Assembly (NCBI GenBank): GCA_965248815.1
Contig: CBDFKK010000007.1
Coordinates: 434,001-498,000 of the forward strand
Direction: 5' to 3'
Length of the DNA: 64,000 nucleotides
Source of the DNA: CBDFKK01 sp965248815
Lineage (GTDB): Bacteria; Pseudomonadota; Alphaproteobacteria; SMXP01
Below the pieces are notes generated by a model. The model was not told where the DNA came from, did no database searches, and saw only the letters and a program-made list of their open reading frames with translations. Below, in pieces: positions 26,495 to 34,492 of the stretch. Numbering within the stretch: the stretch's first letter is position 1; every line of letters starts with the position of its first letter. Both the position numbers and the translations under genes were made by a program.

Positions 26495-26865
26495 GCGCCG
26501 TCTCCCCCATCCCCGATCATGCTTTTTTTAAGCAGCCGGTTCTCCAGCACCTGTTCGGCAAGCGCTTCCTTGAGGTCATGCCTCTCGCGGCGCAGGTCCT
26601 TGACCTCGCCCGAGGACGCCTGGCGGGCGGTATCCCCCGAAAGCCGCTTCTTGCCGGCTTCCAGGAACTCCTTCGACCAGCTGTAGTAGAGGCTCTCGGC
26701 GATCCCTTCCCGACGGCACAGCTCGGCGATGCTGTCCTCGCCGCGCAGGCCCGAGAGCACAATCCGGATCTTCTCTTCAGCTGAATATTGCTTGCGCGTC
26801 TTGCGCCGGATGTCCCGTACCGCCGTCTCGGCGCCGTCCTTCAAACTCATGGATTTCTGGCTCAT
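26491..26865 (-). CDS. ISy transposase OrfA
   Basis: 124 aa, identical to the copy at 16082-16456, with the same A7 slippery run near its end. Confidence 0.88.
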   Translation of the reverse strand: MSQKSMSLKDGAETAVRDIRRKTRKQYSAEEKIRIVLSGLRGEDSIAELCRREGIAESLYYSWSKEFLEAGKKRLSGDTARQASSGEVKDLRRERHDLKEALAEQVLENRLLKKSMIGDGGDGA

Positions 26866-26952
26866 CTGCGTTCCCTTCGGTCACGACGATGAGCCAGAAA
26901 TCCTCCGTTACACAATCAACTCCATCTGTCCCACAGGCGCTGATGTCAGACA

Positions 26953-27085
26953 TTCTATTGCAAAGAGAAAGGATTAAACGAAAAACAATCGAACACCGGC
27001 GCTTGCAACACCGCAAAGCCGCTGCTTAAATTGAAACAACAGATGAGCCAAAGACTCAGCTTGCTCAAATCGAAATCTGTTCCAA
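26953..27085 (+). mobile_element. ISx copy 3, 3' remnant (133 bp)
   Basis: Matches the last codons of ISx orfB (from TTCTATTGCAAAGAGAAAGG to the stop) and its downstream region up to GAAATCTGTTCCAA. The final 27 or so bases with the terminal repeat were removed when ISz copy 2 arrived. Together with 25363-25439 it defines a third ISx copy in plus orientation. Confidence 0.9.
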
Positions 27086-27146
27086 AGAGGTGGTTCGGTT
27101 TGTTTGAACAACTTTCGGACTGCGGATAAGTGGATTTCAGCCCCTG

Positions 27147-27977
27147 TTATGCCGCGACCGGGATTGGTTGCAGCACGTTGAAGTAAGCCTGATCGGGTGT
27201 CTGGCGGTCAAGCGATGAATGCGGTCTCTTGGTGTTGTAAAAGACCAAATATTTGCCGAGGGCGGCTCGGGCTTGTGGAACATTGCCATAGGCATGCAGA
27301 TAGACCTCCTCGTATTTGACCGTGCGCCACAGCCGTTCAACAAAGACATTGTCCCGCCACGCTCCCTTGCCATCCATGCTGATGGCGATTTCAGCATCCT
27401 TCAGGATTTGTGTGAAAGCGATGGAGGTAAACTGCGAGCCCTGATCGGTGTTGAAGATGTCCGGCTTACCGTAACGGGCCAGTGCTTCTTCAACGGCTTC
27501 AATGCAAAAGTCTGCTTCCAGTGTGATAGAGAGCCGCCAGGACAGGACACGCCGGCTGAACCAGTCAACCACTGCGGCCAGATAAACAAAGCCCCGTGCC
27601 ATTGGAATGTAGGTGATATCCATCGCCCAGACCTGATTGGGTTGGGTGACCGGCAGCTTACGCAACAGATAGGGATAGATTTTGTGGCCCGGTGCAGGCT
27701 TGGACGTGTTCGGGCGGCGATAAATAGCCTCAAGCCCCATACGCTTCATCAGTGTTGTGACGTGCAGGCGGCCAACCTTGTATCCTTCACCAAGCAATAG
27801 TCCCTGCAGCATCCTGCTGCCTGCAAAGGGATAGTCGAGATGCAATTCATCAATCCGGCGCATCAGTGCCAGATCACCGACCGATACGGGACGGGGCTGA
27901 TAATAGACGCTGCCCTGGCTGATCTTGAGCGCCTTGGCCTGACGGCTGAGCGAGAGTTTATGTTTGCGGTCGATCAT
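27147..27977 (-). CDS. ISz transposase OrfB
   Basis: 276 aa, as in copy 1 apart from one Arg-to-Gln change near residue 21. DDE core complete. Confidence 0.9.
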   Translation of the reverse strand: MIDRKHKLSLSRQAKALKISQGSVYYQPRPVSVGDLALMRRIDELHLDYPFAGSRMLQGLLLGEGYKVGRLHVTTLMKRMGLEAIYRRPNTSKPAPGHKIYPYLLRKLPVTQPNQVWAMDITYIPMARGFVYLAAVVDWFSRRVLSWRLSITLEADFCIEAVEEALARYGKPDIFNTDQGSQFTSIAFTQILKDAEIAISMDGKGAWRDNVFVERLWRTVKYEEVYLHAYGNVPQARAALGKYLVFYNTKRPHSSLDRQTPDQAYFNVLQPIPVAA

Positions 27978-28285
27978 TTTCTTGCGCTCGGCAATCCCGC
28001 CTTGGTGAGCGCATCGCCTAAAAAATCATTCTCAAGCGTCAGCTCCCCAATCTTGGCATGGAGCCTCTTCACATCAACACGGGGTGCAGGCAGCGGTGAT
28101 TTACCCTCCCGCCCAAAAACACCCGCTGCACCCTCAAGGAGCTGATCTTTCCATTGCTTGATCTGGTTAGGATGAACATCAAACTGCTGAGCGAGTTCTC
28201 CCAATGTCTGCTCACCGCGAACGGCCGCAAGGGCCACCTTCGACTTGAACGCAGGTGTATGATTGCGACGTGGTCGTCTTGCCAT
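27974..28285 (-). CDS. ISz transposase OrfA
   Basis: 103 aa from the ATG at 28283-28285; same protein as in copy 1, stop overlapping the orfB start. Confidence 0.88.
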   Translation of the reverse strand: MARRPRRNHTPAFKSKVALAAVRGEQTLGELAQQFDVHPNQIKQWKDQLLEGAAGVFGREGKSPLPAPRVDVKRLHAKIGELTLENDFLGDALTKAGLPSARK

Positions 28286-28371
28286 AGTGGATCTCCTGTT
28301 GCCGGCGATCATGCCGCCTACAGGCCAAAATTCCACTTATCTCAACTGTGCAGATTTCCCGAGCCACCTCT

Positions 28372-28592
28372 GATAGCAGAGTGCTTGTACGCCTGCGAAT
28401 TTTCATAACCGCGCTGGCTTGTTCAAAAATAGGCCAGAGATAGCAAACTGAAAACAGCGAAATAAATAGAACAACCATCGGAACCAGACCGATAATTTCA
28501 AAAACAAACTTCAAGATCCAAAGACTCGCCAAAGCGCTTAGTGGCCAAATACACAGCAGCAACAACTTTGCCCAGTGTGTGTTGATATACAT
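28372..28592 (-). pseudogene. membrane protein, 5' part only, truncated by ISz copy 2
   Basis: From the ATG at 28590-28592 the frame gives 73 native residues with two hydrophobic helices (LLLLCIWPLSALASLWIL and IIGLVPMVVLFISLFSVCYLW) and a basic stretch (KIRRRTS) before the ISz end; the frame then continues into IS sequence. Small two-helix membrane protein of unknown family. Whether the lost part was long cannot be told. Confidence 0.55.
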
Positions 28593-29323
28593 AAGCTACC
28601 CCATATTGCCGGTCAGTATCGCCTACACATTTCGAGAGGAGGAGCTTTCATTCGGCCAAAGGCCGAATTTGTAGTTGCTCGCCTAACAAATAGTGGCTTG
28701 TTTCGGCGGTCGGCCTTCACGCCATGCGGCGCAGAATTGCCTTATTGCTTTGCATGATCCCCCCAGGATCTTCAGCTTCAAGAGCTTAGCAGGAACACTC
28801 TAGCTTCTACTTAATGGAGCGTCCAGCTCATCCACGTATGCTTGAGCGTCCCTTACGCCGATTCGGAGTAAGTCATCAAGTGCGACTACCTCTAGGGCAG
28901 CCAGGGATCTTTTAGTCGGCGGAAAAAAATGCAAAAATTCGAAATCTCATCTCGAAATCGCACTATTGTTGAACAAAATAGCAGGATTTGGGTGAAAATT
29001 CTGAAATTTTGCTTCATATGATCTATTTGTAACAGTTGAAACAAATTTGGATTTGCGTGCCCACGAAAGGCTCATCGCCGGCGTTTTGTTTAAGACCTGT
29101 ATTGTATAAACCTCGCGACCAAAGGGGCGTCGTCCATTGTGCATTGGTCGGAGGACGTGACCGTTTGATTGGCTGAAAGCTTACTGTGGCATTTTCTCAA
29201 AGATCCTGACCGACAACTAATAGTGATTGCGAAGCGATGCTTGCGGGACTAGGTTCCCGCGCGATATCTACCAACTCCGTGGACGATGCCATGAGTCGGC
29301 ATCGGATTTAGAGGAACAAGATC
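28593..29323 (+). other. intergenic stretch upstream of the aminotransferase gene
   Basis: About 730 bases without a recognisable gene. It contains one perfect 8-bp hairpin (28650-28668, listed separately) and A/T-rich sequence around 28920-29030. The promoter of the aminotransferase should lie near its right end. A 65-codon minus frame (28947-29144) has no support. Confidence 0.4.
28650..28668. terminator. short perfect hairpin, possible terminator
   Basis: ATTCGGCC-AAA-GGCCGAAT: eight perfect base pairs with a three-base loop, followed on the plus strand by TTG and not by a long T run. Weak as an intrinsic terminator; could equally be a protein site. No adjacent intact gene defines its role. 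Confidence 0.3.
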
Positions 29324-30535
29324 ATGGGCGAGCGCTCCATTCTTGCTAAGTCGCTATCACGTATCAAACCATCGCCGACTATGGCTGTGACTCAAAAGGC
29401 GCGTGAATTGAAGGCAACTGGGGTTGATGTGATTGGTCTTGGCGCGGGGGAGCCAGACTTTGATACACCCGACAACATTAAGTTGGCCGCTATTGAGGCC
29501 ATCCACCGAGGAGAAACGAAATATACAAATGTGGATGGCACGCCAGAGCTAAAGGAAGCTATCTGCGGCAAGTTTCGCAGGGAAAACGATCTGGAATATG
29601 ATTCGGAGCAGGTAAGTGTGGCTCCAGGTGGCAAAGCCATCATTTACAACACCATGATGGCCACGCTCGACCCGGGCGACGAAGTTATAGTTCCGCGGCC
29701 TTATTGGGTGTCCTATCCCGATATCGTTCGTCTCGGCGGTGGAACGCTTGTATTTGCTAGTGCGACACTAGAGGATGGATTTCGCTTGCAGCCGAAAGCG
29801 CTCGAGCGGGCGATTACGCCGAAGACGAAGTGGCTGATCTTTAACTCGCCTTCAAATCCCTCCGGGGCGGCTTATAGCCGCGAGCAACTTCAGGCGCTCA
29901 CCGACGTGCTTGTGCGCTACCCACACGTTTGGGTGCTCAGCGATGATATGTACGAGCATTTGGTTTATGACGACTTTGAATTCATCACTCCAGCCCAAAT
30001 TGAACCTGCTCTATTCGGCCGAACACTGACAATGAATGGTGTTTCAAAAGCCTATGCAATGACGGGCTGGCGTATTGGCTACGCCGCTGGACCCCAAACT
30101 CTTATTAAAGCCATGGCCAAAGTGCAATCCCAGTCGACGTCAAATCCTTCGTCGATCAGTCAGTGTGCAGCAGTCGAAGCACTCAATGGTCCACAGGATT
30201 TTATCACCGAACGCGCAGTTGTATTCAAGGAACGACGAGACCTAATTGTATCTTTGCTAAATGACGCAGAAGGACTCGAGTGTCCTACGCCAGAGGGAGC
30301 CTTTTACGTTTACCCCAGTTGTGCGGGCGCGATTGGCAAGAAATCTCCAAGTGGCGCGGTGATCGAGAGTGATGGGGACTTTGCCTCGGAACTATTGGAA
30401 GCTGAGGCGGTGGCCGTTGTACACGGAGAAGCGTTTGGCCTTTCGCCTTTCTTTCGTATTTCCTATGCGACCTCCACAGAAGCTCTGCTCGAGGCTGGAA
30501 AACGCATTCAACGCTTCTGTTCAACGTTGAGGTGA
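29324..30535 (+). CDS. pyridoxal phosphate-dependent aminotransferase (aspartate/prephenate type)
   Basis: 403 aa, class I fold, subgroup I-beta-like aspartate aminotransferase (AatA). N-terminal LGAGEPDFDTPDNIK, cofactor Asp/Tyr region NSPSNPSG and LSDDMYEHLVYD, PLP lysine in NGVSKAYAMTGWRIGY. Transfers amino groups between aspartate and 2-oxoglutarate; alphaproteobacterial members often also act on prephenate. GAGGAAC lies upstream of the ATG. Stands alone between two IS-disturbed regions but is complete. Confidence 0.9.
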   Translation: MGERSILAKSLSRIKPSPTMAVTQKARELKATGVDVIGLGAGEPDFDTPDNIKLAAIEAIHRGETKYTNVDGTPELKEAICGKFRRENDLEYDSEQVSVAPGGKAIIYNTMMATLDPGDEVIVPRPYWVSYPDIVRLGGGTLVFASATLEDGFRLQPKALERAITPKTKWLIFNSPSNPSGAAYSREQLQALTDVLVRYPHVWVLSDDMYEHLVYDDFEFITPAQIEPALFGRTLTMNGVSKAYAMTGWRIGYAAGPQTLIKAMAKVQSQSTSNPSSISQCAAVEALNGPQDFITERAVVFKERRDLIVSLLNDAEGLECPTPEGAFYVYPSCAGAIGKKSPSGAVIESDGDFASELLEAEAVAVVHGEAFGLSPFFRISYATSTEALLEAGKRIQRFCSTLR

Positions 30536-30795
30536 TCCCGAGGCAGAATCAAGTTGGTTGCCGGTCCAACCAGCCCAATATCGGACGTGAAGGCCTGGCG
30601 GTGTTTCATTGAGTAGTTTTGCCCAGCAGCTCTGGGGTGTTAGAGTGCAAATTGGTATGATTGAGTTGCGATGATCTCTTAGGTAATAAGAGTAGTATTG
30701 GGGAAGCGCCTTGGATATTTGCTTTGTCCGTCCTTCAAGTATCACGACTCTTGAGGGTATCGGCGATGACGCGGAGCCTCCGCTGGGCATAGCGT
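30536..30795. other. short stretch between the aminotransferase gene and ISz copy 3
   Basis: A minus-strand frame (30521-30790) contains QYYSYYLRDHRNS and PPGLHVRY, which faintly recall the C-terminus of integrase-core transposases, but I cannot assign it. It may be a decayed IS end; no gene called. Confidence 0.25.
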
Positions 30796-30856
30796 AGAGG
30801 TGGTTCGGTTTGTTTGAACAACTTTCGGACTGCGGATAAGTGGATTTCAGCCCCTG

Positions 30857-31687
30857 TTATGCCGCGACCGGGATTGGTTGCAGCACGTTGAAGTAAGCCT
30901 GATCGGGTGTCTGGCGGTCAAGCGATGAATGCGGTCTCTTGGTGTTGTAAAAGACCAAATATTTGCCGAGGGCGGCTCGGGCTTGTGGAACATTGCCATA
31001 GGCATGCAGATAGACCTCCTCGTATTTGACCGTGCGCCACAGCCGTTCAACAAAGACATTGTCCCGCCACGCTCCCTTGCCATCCATGCTGATGGCGATT
31101 TCAGCATCCTTCAGGATTTGTGTGAAAGCGATGGAGGTAAACTGCGAGCCCTGATCGGTGTTGAAGATGTCCGGCTTACCGTAACGGGCCAGTGCTTCTT
31201 CAACGGCTTCAATGCAAAAGTCTGCTTCCAGTGTGATAGAGAGCCGCCAGGACAGGACACGCCGGCTGAACCAGTCAACCACTGCGGCCAGATAAACAAA
31301 GCCCCGTGCCATTGGAATGTAGGTGATATCCATCGCCCAGACCTGATTGGGTTGGGTGACCGGCAGCTTACGCAACAGATAGGGATAGATTTTGTGGCCC
31401 GGTGCAGGCTTGGACGTGTTCGGGCGGCGATAAATAGCCTCAAGCCCCATACGCTTCATCAGTGTTGTGACGTGCAGGCGGCCAACCTTGTATCCTTCAC
31501 CAAGCAATAGTCCCTGCAGCATCCTGCTGCCTGCAAAGGGATAGTCGAGATGCAATTCATCAATCCGGCGCATCAGTGCCAGATCACCGACCGATACGGG
31601 ACGGGGCTGATAATAGACGCTGCCCCGGCTGATCTTGAGCGCCTTGGCCTGACGGCTGAGCGAGAGTTTATGTTTGCGGTCGATCAT
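30857..31687 (-). CDS. ISz transposase OrfB
   Basis: 276 aa, same protein as copy 1; complete DDE core. Confidence 0.9.
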   Translation of the reverse strand: MIDRKHKLSLSRQAKALKISRGSVYYQPRPVSVGDLALMRRIDELHLDYPFAGSRMLQGLLLGEGYKVGRLHVTTLMKRMGLEAIYRRPNTSKPAPGHKIYPYLLRKLPVTQPNQVWAMDITYIPMARGFVYLAAVVDWFSRRVLSWRLSITLEADFCIEAVEEALARYGKPDIFNTDQGSQFTSIAFTQILKDAEIAISMDGKGAWRDNVFVERLWRTVKYEEVYLHAYGNVPQARAALGKYLVFYNTKRPHSSLDRQTPDQAYFNVLQPIPVAA

Positions 31688-31995
31688 TTTCTTGCGCTCG
31701 GCAATCCCGCCTTGGTGAGCGCATCGCCTAAAAAATCATTCTCAAGCGTCAGCTCCCCAATCTTGGCATGGAGCCTCTTCACATCAACACGGGGTGCAGG
31801 CAGCGGTGATTTACCCTCCCGCCCAAAAACACCCGCTGCACCCTCAAGGAGCTGATCTTTCCATTGCTTGATCTGGTTAGGATGAACATCAAACTGCTGA
31901 GCGAGTTCTCCCAATGTCTGCTCACCGCGAACGGCCGCAAGGGCCACCTTCGACTTGAACGCAGGTGTATGATTGCGACGTGGTCGTCTTGCCAT
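31684..31995 (-). CDS. ISz transposase OrfA
   Basis: 103 aa from the ATG at 31993-31995; same protein as copy 1. Confidence 0.88.
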   Translation of the reverse strand: MARRPRRNHTPAFKSKVALAAVRGEQTLGELAQQFDVHPNQIKQWKDQLLEGAAGVFGREGKSPLPAPRVDVKRLHAKIGELTLENDFLGDALTKAGLPSARK

Positions 31996-32206
31996 AGTGG
32001 ATCTCCTGTTGCCGGCGATCATGCCGCCTACAGGCCAAAATTCCACTTATCTCAACTGTGCAGATTTCCCGAGCCACCTCTTGTTTGCTATACCCCAACT
32101 CGTCGGTGGTCACAGACGGGTCGCCGACGCTCCCCTAAGTCCATATTGCATGATTAATGGTCAAAGTGCAGATCGAGAATCGACCGATCCAATTCGTGCG
32201 CGTAAA

Positions 32207-32250
32207 TTAGAATAATTCTAAACAGATTCAGTATATTAGAATTGTTCTAA
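32207..32250. promoter_or_regulatory. two ICE-like (Irr) boxes upstream of dps
   Basis: TTAGAATAATTCTAA at 32207-32221 and TTAGAATTGTTCTAA at 32236-32250: two copies of TTAGAA-N3-TTCTAA, 29 bases apart. This matches the iron control element bound by the Fur-family regulator Irr in Rhizobiales. Irr control of iron-storage genes is established in the group; control of this dps is inferred from position (the likely dps start is 85 bases downstream). Confidence 0.7.
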
Positions 32251-32334
32251 TTTGTGGTTAGTTCGACGCTATTCGTTTGATCTCGTGCTTTGGGGCCTGA
32301 GACCTCGCCTATTCAAGACATGGAGACCAAGCTG

Positions 32335-32803
32335 ATGGAAATAAATATTAGAATTCCTGAAGCACAGCGGAAACAAATTGTATATTGGCCGTCCCATCTG
32401 TTGGCAGATACCTATACCCTCTATTTGAAGACCCACAATTATCGTTGGAACGTTACGGGGCTGTTGTTTAATACCCTGCACCTCATGTTTGAGCAGCAAT
32501 ACACTGAATTGCCACTAGCAGTAGATGCAGTTGCAGAACGTATCCGTGCCCTCGGCGTTGCGGATCCAAGAAGTTATCGGGCCTACGGAAAATCGACCAA
32601 TATTGAGGAGGAAGAGTTTGTGCTCGAAGCAGAGACATGATCGCCGACCTAGTTAAGGGTAACGAGCCTGTATTACGGACCGCAAAGTCTATTTTTTCCT
32701 ATTGGCGAGGAAGCCCCCGACGAACCCGACCTCGGATCTCTTGGTCCAGCGCATACAGGTTAGCGAAAAGATGGTCTGAATGCTCCAAATTTTGATCATT
32801 TAG
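32335..32803 (+). pseudogene. dps: Dps-family ferritin-like protein, multiply frameshifted
   Basis: Starts best at ATG 32335 (GGAG nine bases upstream); in-frame ATGs at 32290 and 32320 are alternatives. The first 100 residues are a normal Dps (LADTYTLYLKTHNYRWNVTG, FEQQYTELPLAVDAVAERIR). Then four lesions: one base lost just before 32637 (stop TGA at 32638), one extra T in the T6 run at 32692-32697, one extra C in CCC at 32725-32727, and TGA at 32777-32779 in place of the conserved Trp codon. With these repaired the frame reads MIADLVKGNEPVLRTAKSIF, PIGEEAPDEPTSDLL, RIQVSEKMVWMLQ to TAG 32801. Ferroxidase-site His in KTHNYRWNVTG is kept. Non-functional as written. Confidence 0.88.
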
Positions 32804-32963
32804 CGATTGGTCCGAATGCATGACTTCTATTTAATGTTTGTCAAATCTGATTGAATTGTATGTGAGTTTATTGCTGCATATTTGTTGGGAGTTCAACCGC
32901 CAGAGCCGTTTGAATGGCTTTGCTTAAGATAACCGTCTGCCAGACGCAAAAAAGGGATCCAAC

Positions 32964-33974
32964 ATGTTGATAAAAAGGCGCCGATCTTGGGAAATCTCCG
33001 AGCGCGAAACGACCCCAGAGAACCAATTTCTGAATCGCCGCAAGTTAATCAAGGGTGCTGGTTCAATTGCTGCAGTAGGTGCTGTTTCGCTGTTGGCGTC
33101 ATGCGAAGAGAATTCGTCCAATGCTATGTCATCCAAGGATCCAACAGATGGTTCAATTCTGCCGGATCCAACAGCAGATCTGTATCCCGTCAAACGAAAT
33201 GAATCATTCGAACTCGATCGTTCACTAACTGAGGAATCAATCGCGTCCAAATACAACAATTTCTATGAATTTGGTTCCTTCAAAAGCGTGTATAAGGCGG
33301 CTCAGAAACTACCTTTGCGGCCCTGGGAGGTCACATTTGACGGGCTGGTAGAAGAGGAGATGACAGTTTCAGTAGACGATCTCATTCGTCGAATGCCTTT
33401 AGAAGAGCGCTTGTATAGACATCGCTGTGTTGAAGCGTGGTCCATGGCTGTCCCTTGGTCCGGATTTCGCCTTAAGGCTCTTGTCGATTTTGCGAAGCCT
33501 CTTTCTGGAGCCAAGTATGTTCGCATGGAAACTTTTTTTGATCCCGAAATATCCCCAGGTCAACGAAATTCGCCGTGGTATCCATGGCCTTATGTGGAAG
33601 GACTCACAATTGAAGAGGCAACAAATGATCTCGCTTTTATTGTAACCGGTGTTTACGGCAAACCAATGTTGAAGCAGTTTGGCTCGCCCTTGCGTCTCGC
33701 TGTCCCGTGGAAATATGGATTCAAGTCGGTGAAATCTATTGTAAGATTCTCATTTACAGATCAGCGCCCAAAGACCTTTTGGGAAACGTTCGGCCCAACT
33801 GAGTATGGTTTTTGGGCCAATGTAAATCCGAGAGTGGATCATCCCCGTTGGTCGCAGGCTACAGAAGAAGTTCTGGGAACTGGAGAGCGAGTTCCTACGT
33901 TGTTATTCAATGGCTATGAGGAACAAGTGGCTGATCTTTACAAGGGACTTGAGACAGAAAAGCTCTATATGTAG
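32964..33974 (+). CDS. msrP: protein-methionine-sulfoxide reductase catalytic subunit MsrP
   Basis: 336 aa periplasmic molybdopterin enzyme (YedY) that repairs oxidised methionine in envelope proteins. Twin-arginine signal NRRKLIKGAGSIAAVGAV at about residues 27-44. The Mo-ligand Cys lies in YRHRCVEAWSMAVPW; PWKYGFKSVKSIVRF is also typical. It needs the Mo cofactor made with MoaD/MoaE. The usual heme membrane partner gene msrQ is absent on both sides: a dps pseudogene lies upstream and a convergent gene downstream. Confidence 0.92.
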   Translation: MLIKRRRSWEISERETTPENQFLNRRKLIKGAGSIAAVGAVSLLASCEENSSNAMSSKDPTDGSILPDPTADLYPVKRNESFELDRSLTEESIASKYNNFYEFGSFKSVYKAAQKLPLRPWEVTFDGLVEEEMTVSVDDLIRRMPLEERLYRHRCVEAWSMAVPWSGFRLKALVDFAKPLSGAKYVRMETFFDPEISPGQRNSPWYPWPYVEGLTIEEATNDLAFIVTGVYGKPMLKQFGSPLRLAVPWKYGFKSVKSIVRFSFTDQRPKTFWETFGPTEYGFWANVNPRVDHPRWSQATEEVLGTGERVPTLLFNGYEEQVADLYKGLETEKLYM

Positions 33975-34123
33975 TCGGGGCATGAGCGCATCGATCTCTA
34001 GCTACAAAAGAATTCGGCGGTGATTGATTGGTTCTAGGAAGCGGACTAGTTTTAGATCGCATGATGCACCCGCTAAAGTTTTCAGAATTAATGCGAAACG
34101 AGAGGTTCCGATTTTCAATCGCC

Positions 34124-34486
34124 TTAATCAGCTGCTGATTCCCGAATGACATTGTCATATGACTCTTTTGAGGCGTTTCTTTTGATATCCTCAACTTCTT
34201 CGGTCATCAGGTAGTAAATACGGTCCAAGAATTCCTGTCGCAATATCTCTCGTTTTTCATCACGTTCGGGAGATGGTTCAAAATTGTCAATTTCCTTGTC
34301 GGACAGTAGTCCCTTTTTCTCTGCAATGGCTTCCAAGGTATCCAGGCGTTCACGCATCACCCATATTTCGTTCGCCATAGATAATATCATCGAGAGAAGT
34401 TTGTCATTGATCGGATCGTCAAAAAATTGAGGCCTATAACCCCGAGCAGTTTTTCTAACGTGAACACCCTCCGCCATGTAATTCAT
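34124..34486 (-). CDS. conserved hypothetical protein, 120 aa
   Basis: Charged, all-helical sequence: FDDPINDKLLSMILSMANEI, then a coiled-coil-like RERLDTLEAIAEKKG and an acidic C-terminal helix. In-frame ATGs at 34486 and 34477 are both possible; AGGGG is 3 and 12 bases before them. It lies 6 bases after the 385-aa methyltransferase, so they are almost certainly co-expressed. I do not recognise a named family; a small partner subunit of the methyltransferase is an inference from position. Confidence 0.7.
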   Translation of the reverse strand: MNYMAEGVHVRKTARGYRPQFFDDPINDKLLSMILSMANEIWVMRERLDTLEAIAEKKGLLSDKEIDNFEPSPERDEKREILRQEFLDRIYYLMTEEVEDIKRNASKESYDNVIRESAAD

Positions 34487-34492
34487 CTGCCC

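Larger units (their letters stand above)
25440..26952 (-). mobile_element. ISy copy 2 (IS3-like)
   Basis: 1513 bp, inverted relative to copies 1 and 3, with complete terminal repeats. It lies inside ISx copy 3; about 1.3 kb of ISx was lost in the process and there is no target duplication. Confidence 0.92.
27086..28371 (-). mobile_element. ISz copy 2 (IS3 family)
   Basis: 1286 bp with both AGAGGTGG termini. Left flank is ISx copy 3, right flank a truncated membrane-protein gene; no target duplication. One coding difference from copies 1 and 3 (Gln for Arg in ISQGSVYY of OrfB). Confidence 0.92.
30796..32081 (-). mobile_element. ISz copy 3 (IS3 family)
   Basis: 1286 bp, both AGAGGTGG termini intact, same orientation as the other two copies. 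Flanks GCGT and TGTT do not form a target duplication. It separates the aminotransferase gene from the dps promoter region. Confidence 0.92.

Noticed and set aside
30521..30790. 89-codon minus-strand frame with weak transposase-like words
   Set aside because: Similarity too faint to name and it overlaps the end of a solid gene; left as a possible decayed IS end.
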